Positions 35,421 through 47,320 of a stretch of 64,000 nt of DNA are shown here, piece by piece. Positions within the stretch are counted from its first letter, which is position 1. The number at the start of each line of letters is the position of its first letter. The notes beneath the pieces were generated by a model. It saw nothing but the letters and a program-made list of their open reading frames with translations, searched no databases and was not told the origin of the DNA. Position numbers and translations under genes: made by a program. Source of the stretch: Rhabdophis nuchalis (taxonomy: Eukaryota; Chordata; Lepidosauria; Squamata; Natricidae); the NCBI GenBank assembly GCA_039707465.1, contig CM077645.1, positions 145,817,503-145,881,502 of the forward strand. The letters run 5' to 3'.

Positions 35421-37225
35421 CCTTTTACATTATATCTGTCAGGCACAAACAATCAGATCCACATGTCCAGAGTTCAGTTAACGGTTTTATTACTCAAACC
35501 CACCTTGAGCAATCTTCTCAGATTGAAGTGTGCACCTGGATAATAGATAAGGTTCAACGGCATTCAATGGGATCATATTTTGCCTTCTTGTGCCCACATA
35601 GGGATTCCAGACTAATTCCCCATTTGACACCACCCTTGACTCAGATTCTTTCCAACAATATCCTTCACTAATATCTTAAACTTTTAACATAAATAATCAA
35701 TCATATTTTAATTAAGTCCTTTTCTATGTGTAGATATGGATGGAGATATGTTTAAGCCATATACACAAAATAAACTGGGAATTTTCTAAGCTGATATCAA
35801 CTAGTCAAGAGCCTAATTCATTCTTGGGCTTCCAAATGACCCATTCACTTTTTTTTCATAGTCTTTAATCTTTTTATCCCCTATTCATTTAAGTTACCTT
35901 ATAACTTACCTAATTTAATATTTTTATCAGAATGTTATTCTTTATGTAACATTTTAATCCATCCCTTATTGATATCCATTATCAACAACGTATGGATTCC
36001 TACTTTCAAAAGCAACCTAGATAACTCAATTTATAGTTTCAGGCATAGATCGTAATCCCTTCAATCATAATTAAATCTACATCTTCATTTCTCTATATGG
36101 ATTCATCAACTCATTCTGAAAGTTCAGGCCACTTTTCTTCAGACTCATTCATTCAGTTCCATCCTTCTCTTCTTCATTGTTCCACAAACACACAACCATA
36201 TAGTATGTACCGTAGTTTTTTTTCTTTCACTTCATTTTATTCCGTTCATGCTTTTTACTATCTAATCTTCTTATATACTATTCTTCTATGGTTGTCACCA
36301 GATGAGCCCATAGATATTGACCACTGTGACCCCTTATGGCACTGGTCCATCCATCAAAACTTTCACATAATGCTTTTCAATAAACCGGAAAAGATGTGCA
36401 GTAAATCACCAGCCTTAATGCAGTCTAACAATTGGAACTTTCCGTGCGAAAGGATGGACAATTCCTGTCAATATGTCACAAGAACAACAAAAGCTCCTTT
36501 TACCCCAATACTTTCAGAACACGGATCTCTAATCTAGTGATTCCCTTGCAAGACAACATATTGCTATCCTCTTCCCATTTTCTACAGGATACCTAGATAG
36601 AAACACCATGGTTTTTAAACATATGAAACATTATTTTGTCATCTTTCTGAATCCAAATAGGTGATGAAAATTTGGCAAACCCAAACTCATTTACAGTAAG
36701 CAAAATAGGACAAAAAACGTATTAAGATCCAATTAAACTGAGAGAGTGCTTGTCTTAAAGAAATTATACTCAAAGGGGCTATTAAAAAAAAGTAGAAGGA
36801 ATATTTCCTAAATTTAGAATAAATAAACATTTAAAAAGTATAATTTCATCTATCTTTAACATATTTCCTTGATGGTGCTATATTATTTTATTTGAAAAAT
36901 TATTTGTGCTAATTTGAGAGATAGGACTGTTTAATTGTATATGACACAGCATACCATTGGTAACTGCAGTTGATTTGTAACTTGTTATCTAAAGTTATTA
37001 TACATAACTTACACATGTAATTATCCAAGAAGCATTATAACGTCTATATAGTAGTACCCACGTTTAAAGGGAGAAAGACATCCAGTTAAATGCTGCAGTA
37101 CTGCTAGTTACGGTATATCCTTGATATATATCGGAATATAATGCTGAATACAAATATGCTTAATTTCTTCTTTAAGCATATCATGCTGCTGATTTTCTTA
37201 GTTCCTCAATATAGTTACAATAGAA
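35421..37225. other. Intronic sequence, possibly old retroelement remains
   Basis: AT-rich. A 146-codon plus-strand open frame at 36097-36537 is rich in Ser, Phe and His without any domain I know, and has no splice or start context. I see no gene. Confidence 0.45.
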
Positions 37226-37500
37226 AAGAATATTTGTAGCTCAAAGTTGAACGATGGAGTTCTTTGTGTTCTCTGAGCTTGTTTGCTTTCTTGCGGATGT
37301 TTCACTATCCAACTAGGCAATATCATCCATCCGAGTAAACATGGGGCTTGCTGCCAATTAATAGTATATAGTATATACAGTATACTATATACCATTAGCT
37401 TGCCGTACCAGTTTTGATGGGAAGTGGTTTCCTTCATTGATTGGATGGAGCATTGTTTTCTACTTGATTGTTTGTCTTGTGTTAATCCCTGCATATCTGA
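37226..37500. repeat. Probable degenerate retroelement fragment
   Basis: The phrases GAGCTTGTTTGCTTTCTTGC and ATCCAACTAGGCAATATCAT recur widely in squamate genomes to my knowledge, but only one copy is in this window and I cannot assign the family. Confidence 0.35.
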
Positions 37501-39915
37501 AATTGACTGAGTAAATTCAGTTGCACTCTATGTTTGGCTGTGCTGTTCTGTGAAATATAAATATGTACTATCAAAAAAAAATTCCCTCTTTCTTTGTAGT
37601 ATTTAGGATGTTCCTGCTTATGGGATTCCTACTTTGCCTGAATCATGGTTTAAGTTCAAACAACCAAACAAGGCCTATTGTTCTTTTTTTTTTTAACAAT
37701 TCTAATAAATTCCTGGCCTTGTGCTATGAAGCTTTCTAAGACTTTGGTAAAGAAAATAGAATTCGACAGTAATATGTTGCAGAGTGAAACCAGATTATTC
37801 ACCTAGTGAGCTAAAATAAAGGTGACAATGACACCCAGAAGCAGCACTCAGGAAATAGAATATTTACATAGAAATTGTTTGCATTTTTCCCCTCTGGTTT
37901 TCATTGCTTTTAAAAAAAGATCCAGACCACACGCTGCAGATAGTTCTTCAGCGTGAAGGAGTATATATTTTCTAAAACTATAAAAATGAGTTGCCATGTG
38001 TTCATGTTGAATACATGTAATTGTGTGGCCTTTGACACTTAAACCTACGCTTACAAAAAGGGAGGGGTGGGTTAAAAATGTCTCATTGGATCAACTCCTG
38101 CTTTTACCTATGAGAGATCATATCACAGCTAAGTGAATTTAAGTCTGGGAGAGAGAATTGTACAGTTAAACAGCAACAATTTGGCTGTTGGCTTTCAGCT
38201 CCCCCATCAAGGGTTTGCTTTTCCAGAAGCAGGAACAAATTGTAATTCACATTTTAAGTTCACAGTGTAGTTGGGTTGTTTTTTTTTAACAGGATTTAAA
38301 AAAATAAGCAGACTCATTTTACTCTGTAAATACTCTGTGTCATTATTATATTATTAATATTACCTCTACACACATACATTTACCATCTGTCCATCTGACT
38401 GTCTTGATTTCCTTTATTTTACCTAAAAGCTGTGTTGAAGACAGGGTGACCATATCCTAGTGCACGGCCACAGGGTAGAATGTTTTCCTCCTCCCCTTCC
38501 TTGTATATTTTTACAGCCCAGTGGCAACAAAGAAAAAAAGCATTTATAGAAAAAACAAACAGTAACCTAGATTGTGCTTTGAACTTTTGATTCCTGCAAG
38601 ACTACACTCCGGGCAGAGGCAGAAGCGGAAGAGCAGCAATGGCCGTGTTTGACTTAGCCAGTTGACTTTTGATCCTTCTTTTGCTTTTTTTCATGGGCTC
38701 AGCCTAAGAAATGTTCAGATCTGTCTACGGCTGTAGGAGGACGGCACCGTGGAGTAAACCTCATTGAGGCCAATCATGCTTCCATGCGAGTAGACTTGCA
38801 TGGAATTCCATAGCTAAGAAAACAAAAGTTCTGGCACAGAGTTCCAGTGTTCCCCAGAAATAGTTTGTAGGCTCCAGTTCAGACTCTATCTGGAGGCGAA
38901 ATAAGTAGATATCTCATTTCACTCAACAGCGTGAACAATGTAGCTGAGTACTTTCTGCTCCCAGCTTTGTTTTTAAGCTGCGCTTTTTAGAGAGCTGTAT
39001 TTAGTTCGTTTTTCACTGCGTGAACTACTTGTAAAAATACAGCCCTCAGGACTGCAATCCTTCCAATTTTATTTGCAAGCGATTATTATTATTATTTTCT
39101 TAAAGTTCTTGCTGAGCCCAAAACTCAGCTGCAACCGATGGCTGTTGAACAGATGGAATATGCCATTCTCTATTATTAAAATTAGTCTGCAAATGCAGTA
39201 ATCCAATTGGCTTACACAGTAAAGATGGTCCTTTGGTGGGATTGTTGCATGAATGCAGATGTACAGTCTTAGGCATTTTTATAAAAGAGGTTAAGATTTT
39301 CAAACACTTCTCTATAAATTTGAAGTGAATGGAAACGCTTTAAGCATTTGAATTATGCTGTTTTCTTTGTTTTGTCATTAATAATATTTACAGGTAAAAC
39401 TGTAGGTTTATAATGCCCAACTCCCAGCAATACTGTCAATGATGAATATGAAATTCAGAATAATTCATTTGAGAAGAAAAACATAGCTTTGGGTTTGCTG
39501 TTTGATTTGTTTCTTAAATGTAATTAAAGCAGGACAAAATCAAAATAGAGGGCATTGATTTCTAGTAGTGTGAAAACCAAACTGTTGTGTATGATAACCT
39601 AAAATAAGATTTAAAAAAAGAATATTTGATGATGTGCAATCATTTATTAAAATAAAACAATTCTTTAATTGGTGCTGTAAAACTTGGAAAGCTGGATTTC
39701 TAAGAATCACTAGTAGATTTATTTATTGGATAAATTTATATAATAATCTGTGAGTGATTACAATGGTGGAACAAAATGATGTTCTATCAATCTTTTTGTA
39801 ATCCTCCTTCTGTATTTCAACATTCAACATAACCTGGAATGGAATCAGGCAGACTTTCTTTAGCTGAGGCTTTCTTTTCATTTTGCTAAAGATGCAGTGT
39901 TAGTTCTCTTTCTTT
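37501..39915. other. Intronic sequence, nothing firmly recognised
   Basis: Unique intron. The part at 38040-38240 is repeat-free with balanced composition and could be another conserved element. No evidence beyond that. Confidence 0.45.
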
Positions 39916-39977
39916 CTGTGTGTGTGTGAGAGAGAGAGACAGAGACAGAGAGAAGCAAAGAGAAAAAGAGAGAGAGT
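39916..39977. repeat. (TG)n-(GA)n microsatellite
   Basis: TG units followed by GA/CAGA-rich sequence, ending about 80 nt before the splice acceptor of the penultimate GMDS exon. Confidence 0.9.
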
Positions 39978-40059
39978 TTCAAGTTGGTCTATTAACAGTG
40001 ACCAAAAAACCACCCAAATTACCCTACAATGCCATTTGTTTCTTCTTTATTGTTCGTAG

Positions 40060-40128
40060 GATTTTCTACAAGGTGATTGTACCAAAGCAAAGCAGAAACT
40101 CAACTGGAAACCAAGTGTCACTTTTGAT
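40060..40128 (+). CDS. GMDS: GMDS penultimate coding exon
   Basis: GDP-mannose 4,6-dehydratase converts GDP-mannose to GDP-4-keto-6-deoxymannose in the cytosol, the first step of de novo GDP-fucose synthesis. This 69-nt exon encodes 23 residues beginning [18 protein letters not shown] and ending FD, which match the C-terminal part of vertebrate GMDS. It is preceded by a pyrimidine-rich tract and the acceptor CGTAG, and followed by the consensus donor GTAAGT at 40129. Both flanking introns are phase 0, so the exon length is a multiple of three. The preceding exon, expected to end with YYRPTEV, is not in the window. A microsatellite lies 80 nt upstream but the splice signals look intact. The catalytic Rossmann-fold part of the enzyme is encoded upstream, outside this sequence. 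Confidence 0.97.
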
Positions 40129-40832
40129 GTAAGTTCTCTTTTTTTCTCTCTCCATATGTTTTCCTGAAGACCACTTTTTTTGGGGGGGGGGGAGAACAGT
40201 TTTACATTTGTAAATATCTAATTCAACAAAAAACTAGAGTGATCTTACAAAACAATTCAAAAACATAGCGACAAGGCATCTAGTCATTCTCCAACTTTTA
40301 CTGTGATGAGACTAATCTAATTGTTCTAAGCAATCAGTGGATAGTAGCTGACCACAAGAATAAACATTTTGTAGGTTAAAATGTATGTTCTACATTTTCC
40401 CAAGTACATTTTTCAGATTGAATGTTACAACATTGTGCTGCATTTCTAAAAAAAGAAAGAAAGAAATTCAGCTCTGAAAGGAAAGCGAAAGGGTATAATT
40501 CAACAAATGAAAAACAAATGTATATTCACGGCAAGCAGTTATCAGTCCATTTTTTTAAAAATTATTTTTGGTGTTTGCAGTCCCAGTTTTAGCCACCATG
40601 GTGCTAAAAAGATCTTAATCTAGTTATTGTCCTTTAAAGTAAGTGCTAAAACTATATCTAACTATATCTCTAAAATTAGGAGGCAAAGAAAAATTATAGA
40701 GTGATTGTGGGAGGTTAAGAGGTTAAAGATGTAATAGGTTTACTCTTAATAGTGAGTCAGACCATTTTCTCTAACTTAGTCTGAATAGAGAGTCTAACAC
40801 TTGTTTATGTATGTGTCTTTCTCTTCTCACAG
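40129..40832 (+). other. GMDS: Last GMDS intron
   Basis: 704 nt, donor GTAAGT and acceptor TTCTCACAG, phase 0. Contains a run of twelve G at about 40180-40192 and a GAAA-rich patch near 40450. Very short compared with the preceding intron, which exceeds 40 kb. Confidence 0.93.
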
Positions 40833-40895
40833 GAGCTGGTGAATGAGATGGTGAAAGCAGATGTGGAACTGATGAGAAATAACCCCAATGCATGA
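40833..40895 (+). CDS. GMDS: GMDS last coding exon
   Basis: After the acceptor CTCACAG the frame reads ELVNEMVKADV and ends ELMRNNPNA with stop TGA at 40893-40895, which matches the C-terminus of vertebrate GMDS (the mammalian protein also ends in NPNA). It encodes 20 residues. The exon continues into the 3' UTR. Together with 40060-40128 it proves the identity and direction of the gene and places its end about 19.6 kb from the stop codon of FOXC1. Confidence 0.97.
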   Translation, partial: ELVNEMVKADVELMRNNPNA

Positions 40896-41245
40896 ATCTG
40901 CCCCTCTTTCTCTACTTGCTCCATCAGTTTTAACTGAAGCTCCGGGGATGAAGCCTAATAATGAATCATCCAGAAGACATTGTTGGATGTTGGTGGGGCT
41001 GGAGATGCTAAGCTTCAATGGTGTTAGATGATTTGTGGCTGCCATTTTATTTCCTTCTGCTTTCCGCAATGGATCCCTCCTTTTCTTTTCTTATTTTTCC
41101 GAATTAGAATCTTGCATCATACTTTTACATTCCTTTCTGAGGGGGAGTTGGAAGCCGAGAGGATTGTTCGCAGTGTATAATCAAAATCGATCTTGTAATT
41201 TCAGAACATTTTCTTTTGATATTAAAAATATATTTCCATATATGG
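40896..41245 (+). other. GMDS: GMDS 3' UTR (proposed)
   Basis: Runs from the TGA to a cleavage site expected 15-25 nt after the ATTAAA at 41221. The following sequence is GT-rich (GGGTATGTAATG, GTGGGACGTTGT), as a downstream element should be. The end is a prediction from signals only. Confidence 0.6.
41221..41226 (+). promoter_or_regulatory. Probable GMDS poly(A) signal ATTAAA
   Basis: The first good polyadenylation hexamer after the stop codon, 326 nt downstream, with a GT-rich stretch after it. A later site is possible. Confidence 0.55.
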
Positions 41246-42189
41246 GTATGTAATGATTTCTCCATTTTGAGTGGGACGTTGTACAGAAATACAGGCAAAT
41301 GTTTTAAGTTTCTCCCAATGTTAAGAAAAATAATTGTTACTTTTAGGATACGTCTTTTACAAGCAGTCTAAAAGAACAACAAATCCTGCTATGCATTCAT
41401 TATTTCCCAATATATTCAGACTAAATTCTGAAGCTACCTTCAGATTAATACTCATTCGGAGCAAGGTTTGATGTCAAATGTATCACACATGAATCATATG
41501 CAGATTACATACAATTGAAGCATCTACATATGAGAAGAGAAATGGCTAAAGTCCTGTCTTTGGAATATCATGTTGAGGTTATTTGTTCAAGGAGCAAAGA
41601 AACAGGAACAGAGAATTTGCTTTCCCCCCCACTTGTCTTCCTGAAGTGTTTGCCCTTCCTGCAGTTGTATGTGGTAGGGAAATCTAAGGCAATTAGCACC
41701 TAATTATTGTACATCTACATAACTGTATTACTACTATATATACACACCCCATTCTGTTTTTGCTTGCTATGATTAGCCATGTAGGAGCCTAGAACCGCTA
41801 TACAAAGATGGCCTTAAGAAGATTTTTAAAAGGAGAGAGAAATCCAAAGTTCAAAACAAATGTTGTTCACATTTGGGGCAAATGTGTCCAATTGATGAGA
41901 AGATTGGGGAATTTCATACATTTGTTTTCCACTGGATTCTTTCACCCATCTGAGGGGGGCACGGGACCTTTACCTTCCTTTGAAGGAAAGGAATATTTCC
42001 AATTGTTCTGCTAGATCCTCCAGGTTTGATTGCCCACAATTCCAACTGGAGACTCAAAAGTCTTATTTGAGTTGGAACCCATTTAGATCTGCAACAGTCA
42101 CTTGGAAGGCAGGTATATATAATGGCTACAGCCAAGCCAAACGCCTGTGATTTTTCCAACGCAGCCTGGAACCTATTCAAGATTTTGCC
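41246..42189. other. Intergenic, AT-rich, nothing recognised
   Basis: The beginning of the GMDS-FOXC1 intergenic region. Composition is still like the intron. No gene or repeat ends seen. Confidence 0.6.
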
Positions 42190-43560
42190 AAAATAATTTT
42201 TTTTAAAAAAACCGTGAAAGGGAAGGTAACTCCCTGAAACAGAGAAGGGCCCCTCTTCCTGCCGAGGACAGCAGGAGAGCAGCCGGGCTCGGGGCCGACC
42301 TGGGCTGCCGCTCAGAAGGGCGAGAAGAGCTCATCGGGGCGTTTGGGGGAGGGGGGGGGAGAGGCTCCCAATTGGGACCAGATGTTTCCGCAAAGGCCGG
42401 CCCCCGTCCCGCTCTTCCCGCAGGTGTAAAGGAAGGGGACCCGGCAGAACCAGGGCTCTCCTTCGGCAGCAGAAGGCCCCGCTCTGGGCTTGCCAGGGGA
42501 AGGAAGGCCTGTCTGCCTCTCCCAGACCCGGCTGGCCTGTTTTGGGGGTTTAGCCTCCGCCTGCAGAAAGGCTGGGCGGTCTCCTCATAAGGATCTCGCG
42601 CGCGGGAAAAGGGGATTCCCTGCAAAAGAGGGAGAATCCGGCCGGATTCCCTAAACCAGGGATCTGCAAAATTGGCTCTTTTAAGGACTGGTGGACTTCA
42701 ACTCCCAGAATTCCCCAGCCAGCTAGGCTGGCTGGGGAATTCTGGGAGTTGAAGTCCACCAGTGTTAAAAGAGCCAATTTTGCAGGGCCCTGCAGAGAAA
42801 AGGGCCCCCGAAAACTTTGCCCCAGCCCCAAGATGCCCGGGTCTCCCTTTCGAAAGGCTTGGACGGCCCGATCCCTCCTCCTCCTGGGGTCGCTTGCCTC
42901 GGCGGTTCCTTCCACGCCTTCAGCCGGCTCGCCTGGAAAGTCGATTCCGCCCGGCCGCTGTTGTCCCACGCGAGGGCATCGCAAAGCCCGGGTGACGCTG
43001 GCAGGAGAGAAAAGACCCTTTTGCAGCCTTTCCCTCGCTTCCCGATTGCTGACCCGGCCGAAGAGTTTCCGCGGTGGGGGAGCGAAAGCAGCGAGGCTCC
43101 GCCGACGGCCCTTCGCTTTCGCCTGGAACCGCAGCCTCGCCTAGCCGTCGCCAGTCCGCCTCCCGGGGTAGCGGTCCCGCAAAGGGGTGGGTTTCGCTCC
43201 AGATGAACCAAGCGGGACTCTTCCGTCTCGGGGGAGAGCCGGGACAACCGTAGATGCGGCGCCTGGCAGGTTCGGGGCTGAAGTCCCGTCTGCGCCGGAG
43301 ACCCAGTCTGGGCGAGATGAACCGGGTGGGCGGATGGGGGCAGCCGGAGAAGCAAAAGAAGCCAGACGCGAGCAACTCGGCCAGTTAAAACGGGCGACGT
43401 TTCACTGCAACCGGCGCGTTGAAATCTAAGGCAAGCGGCGCTTCTAGTGCGGTGGGCGCCGGTCAAAGGGGCCTCGCCAAAAGAGGCTGAGGAGGCGACC
43501 CGCGCAAACGGGCCCCGCCTGTCTTTGGGGGCAGGAGGGTTTGCCCTAAAATTCGGTTCC
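42190..43560. other. GC/CpG-rich block without a recognisable gene
   Basis: Base composition changes abruptly near 42.2 kb and CpG becomes frequent (for example 42940-43300). Overlapping open frames occur in several frames on both strands, as expected in stop-poor GC-rich DNA, and none has domain-like content. It may be a CpG island of the FOXC1 neighbourhood. A hairpin MITE is at 42657-42792. Confidence 0.6.
42657..42792. mobile_element. Hairpin MITE, ACTTCAACTCCCAGAATTC family
   Basis: A near-perfect palindrome: CTGCAAAATTGGCTCTTTTA at the left and TAAAAGAGCCAATTTTGCAG at the right, with TGGACTTCAACTCCCAGAAT and its complement meeting at the centre near GCTAGGCTGGC. The flanks show no convincing duplication. 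Same core as 51079-51216. Confidence 0.88.
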
Positions 43561-43667
43561 AGCGCTTTATTTTGATTTTGTTTTTATTTTTCCAATTCGG
43601 AGTGCAAATTTCAAGCGAGGTCTCCATTGCAACTAACCTCTGCAGCGCTCTGCTTCTGCCTATTCCG

Positions 43668-44161
43668 CCCCCCCCCCCGTGTGTGCGCGAGTGTTTCTCC
43701 CCCCTTCTCTGTGTCTTTCTCTCTCCCCACCCTCTCTCTATCCCTCTGTGTATGTGTCTGTCTGTCTTTCTCTCCCCCTCTCTGTCTCTCTCACTGTCTC
43801 TGTATGTATCTCTGTCTTTCTCTCCCTTCCCTCTCTCTATCCCTCTGTGTATGTGTGTCTGTCTGTCTTTCTCTCCCCCTCTCTGTCTCTCTCACTGTCT
43901 CTGTATGTGTGTATCTCTCTGTCTTTCTCTCCCTTCCCTCTCTCTGTCCCTCTCTCTGTGTGTCTCTCCCCATCTCTCTGTCCCTCTGTATGTGTGTGTG
44001 TCTGTCTTTCTCCTCCCCCCCTCTTTCTCACTGTTATGTGTGTGTCTGTCTTTCTCTCTCTCCCCTCTCTGTCCCCCTCTCTCTTTCCCACCTCTCTCTG
44101 TCTCTCTCTGTCTGTGTGTGTGTGTCTTTCTCTCTTTCCCCCTCTCTCTGTCTCTTTCTCC

Positions 44162-44198
<37 letters not shown>

Positions 44199-44245
44199 TT
44201 TCTCTTTCACCCTCTCTCTGCCTGTCTCTGTCTCTGTCTCTCCCG
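43668..44245. repeat. Long polypyrimidine minisatellite (CT/CTGT-rich)
   Basis: Almost 580 nt of C and T with interspersed TG runs on the plus strand. A larger unit of about 100 nt repeats: the phrase TCTCCCCCTCTCTGTCTCTC occurs at about 43771 and again at about 43872, followed each time by ACTGTCTCTGTATG. It ends in (TG)n at 44166-44198. Open frames across it are artefacts of the repeat. Confidence 0.92.
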
Positions 44246-45378
44246 CTCTCTGGAATCATTGCGGTGTTTCGCTTTGCCGCCAACGGGGTAGAGGCGCCCT
44301 TACTCTGAGTGGAGCTTCTTGAAGGGCGAGAAGGAACTTCATCCCGGTCGCTGCCTGAAATGCCTTCGACTATCCCCCCCCCCCCGCCCGCCGTTCCTTC
44401 CCAGCCTTGCTAAGAGAGCCTCAATAGGGCCGATGCGCCCGACCACCCACCCGGGATGTGTCGGAGGCTCTTGCGTCGCCCGCGGGGGCCGGGAAGCTAC
44501 CAGATCGAGGTCCATAGCTGGGAAGGGCTCCAGCTTCGGCCACTCGGCCGCCGCCAGTGCCAACACGCTACGCGCCCCGCCAGAACGGCAAAATCCCCCC
44601 CAATGAACCTGCGGGGGAAGAGAGGCTCTGGCCCGGGATTAGCTGGGTGGGATGTTCCCAGCAGGGTGAGATGCTCCCCCTGCCTGCCCTCCCGCCTGAG
44701 GAACACTATGTTCCTCGGGTGCGTTTGTGGGGCCGCTGGAGGATGAGGAGGGCAGCCTTGCGCAATCCAGAAATCCCATCAATGCCCAAGTCTCCTTCCA
44801 CCCCGCCCCTCTGAACTGCGGCCTTGTCTGGTACGAGAATTCCTCCAATCGCCTCGCCTTCCTTCTCCCCGAAGTGCCTCTCTTCCCTGGCCTGGACAGA
44901 TCTCTCGCTTTCGGGGTTTGGAACAATTTCCCCTCCCTCCCCAAACGCCCGGGCTTTTAATAAATTTAACAGGCGAAGACGGATGGGGAAAAAACCCAAC
45001 AACACAAGGACACGCTTCCTGGGGAAGAAACTCTCCCCCCCCCCCGCCCCCGAAGCAGTATTCCTCAACCGGGTATCCTTTCCTGGCGCCTTGGACTACA
45101 GTTCCCATCAATCGCAGCAAGCGAAATGGGCGAGTGGCAGTTTCCCACATCTCGATGGAGCGCCCGGGCGGAGAAGGGCCAGAGCTGCCCTACAAGATCC
45201 CTGGAAACCAAAGGGCGGGGGGCGGGGAGACGACATAACTAAGTGGCTGCTGCTATGCCCCCCCCCCCCAAAAAAACCACCCAGAAAAAAACAAGCCTGG
45301 CGCTGTTCGCTTCAGTTAAACCGAGGCTTCAGAATAACGGAGCAGCCTGGTTCTATCCTTGCGAAGGATGAAAAAGAG
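44246..45378. other. GC-rich intergenic block, nothing recognised
   Basis: CpG-rich between 44280 and 44900. No protein family resemblance in any frame. A segment near 45090 (GACTACAGTTCCCATCAAT) recalls another short inverted-repeat family. Confidence 0.55.
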
Positions 45379-45736
45379 ACGCGATATTGTGGCAAATATC
45401 GAGAGGCACAAGTGGGGGTTTCCCTCCCTCCCTCCCTCTCTCTCTCACACACACACATACAGAGGGGTGGAGGGAGAGAGAGAAGGAAACCCCCACTTGT
45501 GCCTCTCAATATTTGTCATATCGCCTCTCTCTCTCTTCTTTCTGTCTCCCTCTGTCTCCCTCTCTCTCTCTTTCTCCCTCTCTCTTTCTCTTTCTCTCTG
45601 TCTCCCTCTGTCTCTCTCTCTCTCACACACACACACGGGGGGAGGGAGAGGGAGAGAGAAGGAAACCCCCACTTGTGCCTCTCAATATTTGTCATATCGC
45701 CTCTCTCTCTCTCTCTTTCTGTCTCCCTCTGTCTCC

Positions 45737-45786
<50 letters not shown>

Positions 45787-45904
45787 TTCTCTCTGTCTCC
45801 CTCTGTCTCTCTCTCTCTCTCACACACACACACACGGGGGGAGGGAGAGAGAAGGAAACCCTCCCAATATTGCCTCTCAATATTTGTTATAATATCGCGT
45901 CTGA
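45379..45904. repeat. Inverted-repeat-bounded minisatellite, possible amplified MITE
   Basis: The left edge reads ACGCGATATTGTGGCAAATA and the right edge (45884-45902) carries the complement, ending ATAATATCGCGT. Inside, a module beginning GGAAACCCCCACTTGTGCCT and continuing CTCAATATTTGTCATATCGC occurs at 45484 and 45659, with a diverged copy at 45852, each followed or preceded by (CT)n, (CA)n and a GGGGGGAGGGAGAG block (periods 175 and 193 nt). The first copy of the module, at 45379-45424, is inverted. This looks like a short inverted-repeat element whose right half was tandemly amplified. Family unknown. Confidence 0.75.
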
Positions 45905-46280
45905 CTCTCTCTCGGAGAGGGAGAAAGACCTGGCCCGCTCCCCTGGTACTTCCCCTCCTTGTCTGTAGAAACTCTCGGCTTAGCGCTGCCCGGGAGACTT
46001 ACCGTATCATTTTAAAGGGTGATATTCGACACCTGCCCGCTCGCCCTCCAACCTAAACTGAAACTAATAGGTGATTAGGAAGGAGTCTGGCGGCCCCCAG
46101 GACGGACGGGTGAGACGGATGGATTTTCGGAAGAATGAGATCAACCTTGCCGACCGCCTCCTTCTCCCTGTCGGAAAGACAAACGAAACGGCGGTCCCGC
46201 AGACAAGCGCGGGGGGCTTACTTTTATAGGCAATGGTAGAAAATCTCTAAAGTCAGGACTGGAGAGCTTAGGATCCCGAA
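45905..46280. other. Intergenic, nothing recognised
   Basis: Mixed composition with no supported gene. Confidence 0.55.
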
Positions 46281-46370
46281 AAGGAAGGAAGGAAGGAAGG
46301 AAGGAAGGAAGGAAGGAAGGAAGGAAGGAAGGAAGGAAGGAAGGAAGGAAGGAAGGAAGGAAGGAAGGAA
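46281..46370. repeat. (GGAA)n microsatellite
   Basis: About 22 uninterrupted GGAA tetranucleotides on the plus strand. GGAA is the core of ETS-factor sites, and such arrays can bind them, but there is no sign that this one is used. Confidence 0.97.
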
Positions 46371-46950
46371 GCGAGTTTCCTGGTGAACGCCCGCCTGCCT
46401 GCCTGTCTTTAGGAATCTGCCCAGACTCTTTCCCAACAGTCTTGCCCAACAGGCAAAGCTTGAAGTCCCCTCATCCCAAGCCGAACTGACGCCCTCACTC
46501 CGGATTCCGCCCGGGGCCAAGTTTTGGCACCACTGACCGGATTCCGCTCAGCCCAGGGCGCTGCGGAAAACGCCGGGTTCCTGCCCTTCTCTTAATCTCA
46601 CCCGCGCTTGAGAGCTCCAACTAATCCGGTGAAAAGGGCAATTAACCCCCGTTACCTTCTCCAGGAGTGAAAGGGCGCGCAGGAGTGGGACGTTCGCGAG
46701 GCGGCAGATCGTCCGCTTCCTAAAACGGACGGGCCATCGCTTTCCAGACACAACAGAGCCACAAACAGACCGACGTCGCCGCGGTATGACTGGGGCGCGG
46801 AGAAAGCCAAACCAGAGCAAACTCGAGACCTCGGGCAGCCATGTGGGAGGGGCAGCGAGTGGCCAGTGGCAAAGGGACGCTTCGCCCTCTGGAAGGGCGA
46901 AAGGGAAGTCAGAGGTTAGTTTGGATCGGGGCTGTATCACAGCGGGGAAG
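46371..46950. other. GC-rich intergenic stretch
   Basis: CpG-containing, without a recognisable gene. Open frames on both strands overlap without domain content. Confidence 0.55.

Positions 46951-47320
<370 letters not shown>

Larger units (their letters stand above)
1..40059 (+). other. GMDS: GMDS intron upstream of the penultimate coding exon
   Basis: Everything before the splice acceptor at 40058-40059 belongs to one intron of GMDS, because no other GMDS exon can be found in it. I looked for the preceding exon, which should end in the residues YYRPTEV, and did not see it. The stretch is AT-rich, has no long open frame except in transposable elements, and holds the many repeats listed separately. 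GMDS is known to be a very large gene in mammals, so a 40-kb intron fragment is expected. The start of the intron is outside the window. Confidence 0.85.

Noticed and set aside
36097..36537. 146-codon plus-strand frame in the intron
   Set aside because: No recognisable domain, no splice or start context, AT-rich codon mix. Probably chance or an old repeat.
1..40059. Earlier GMDS exons in the window
   Set aside because: I looked for sequences encoding the residues that precede DFLQGD (ending YYRPTEV) and found none with splice sites.
42765..43466. 233-codon minus-strand frame in a CpG-rich block
   Set aside because: Stop codons are rare in this GC-rich sequence, frames are open on both strands, and part of it lies in a hairpin MITE.
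43572..44291. Three overlapping 200-240-codon frames
   Set aside because: All are translations of the polypyrimidine repeat (Ser, Leu, Cys, Val). No coding gene.
44824..46056. 410-codon plus-strand open frame rich in Ser and Leu
   Set aside because: It crosses the CT-rich minisatellite at 45379-45904, where (TCTC)n reads as Ser-Leu repeats in every frame.
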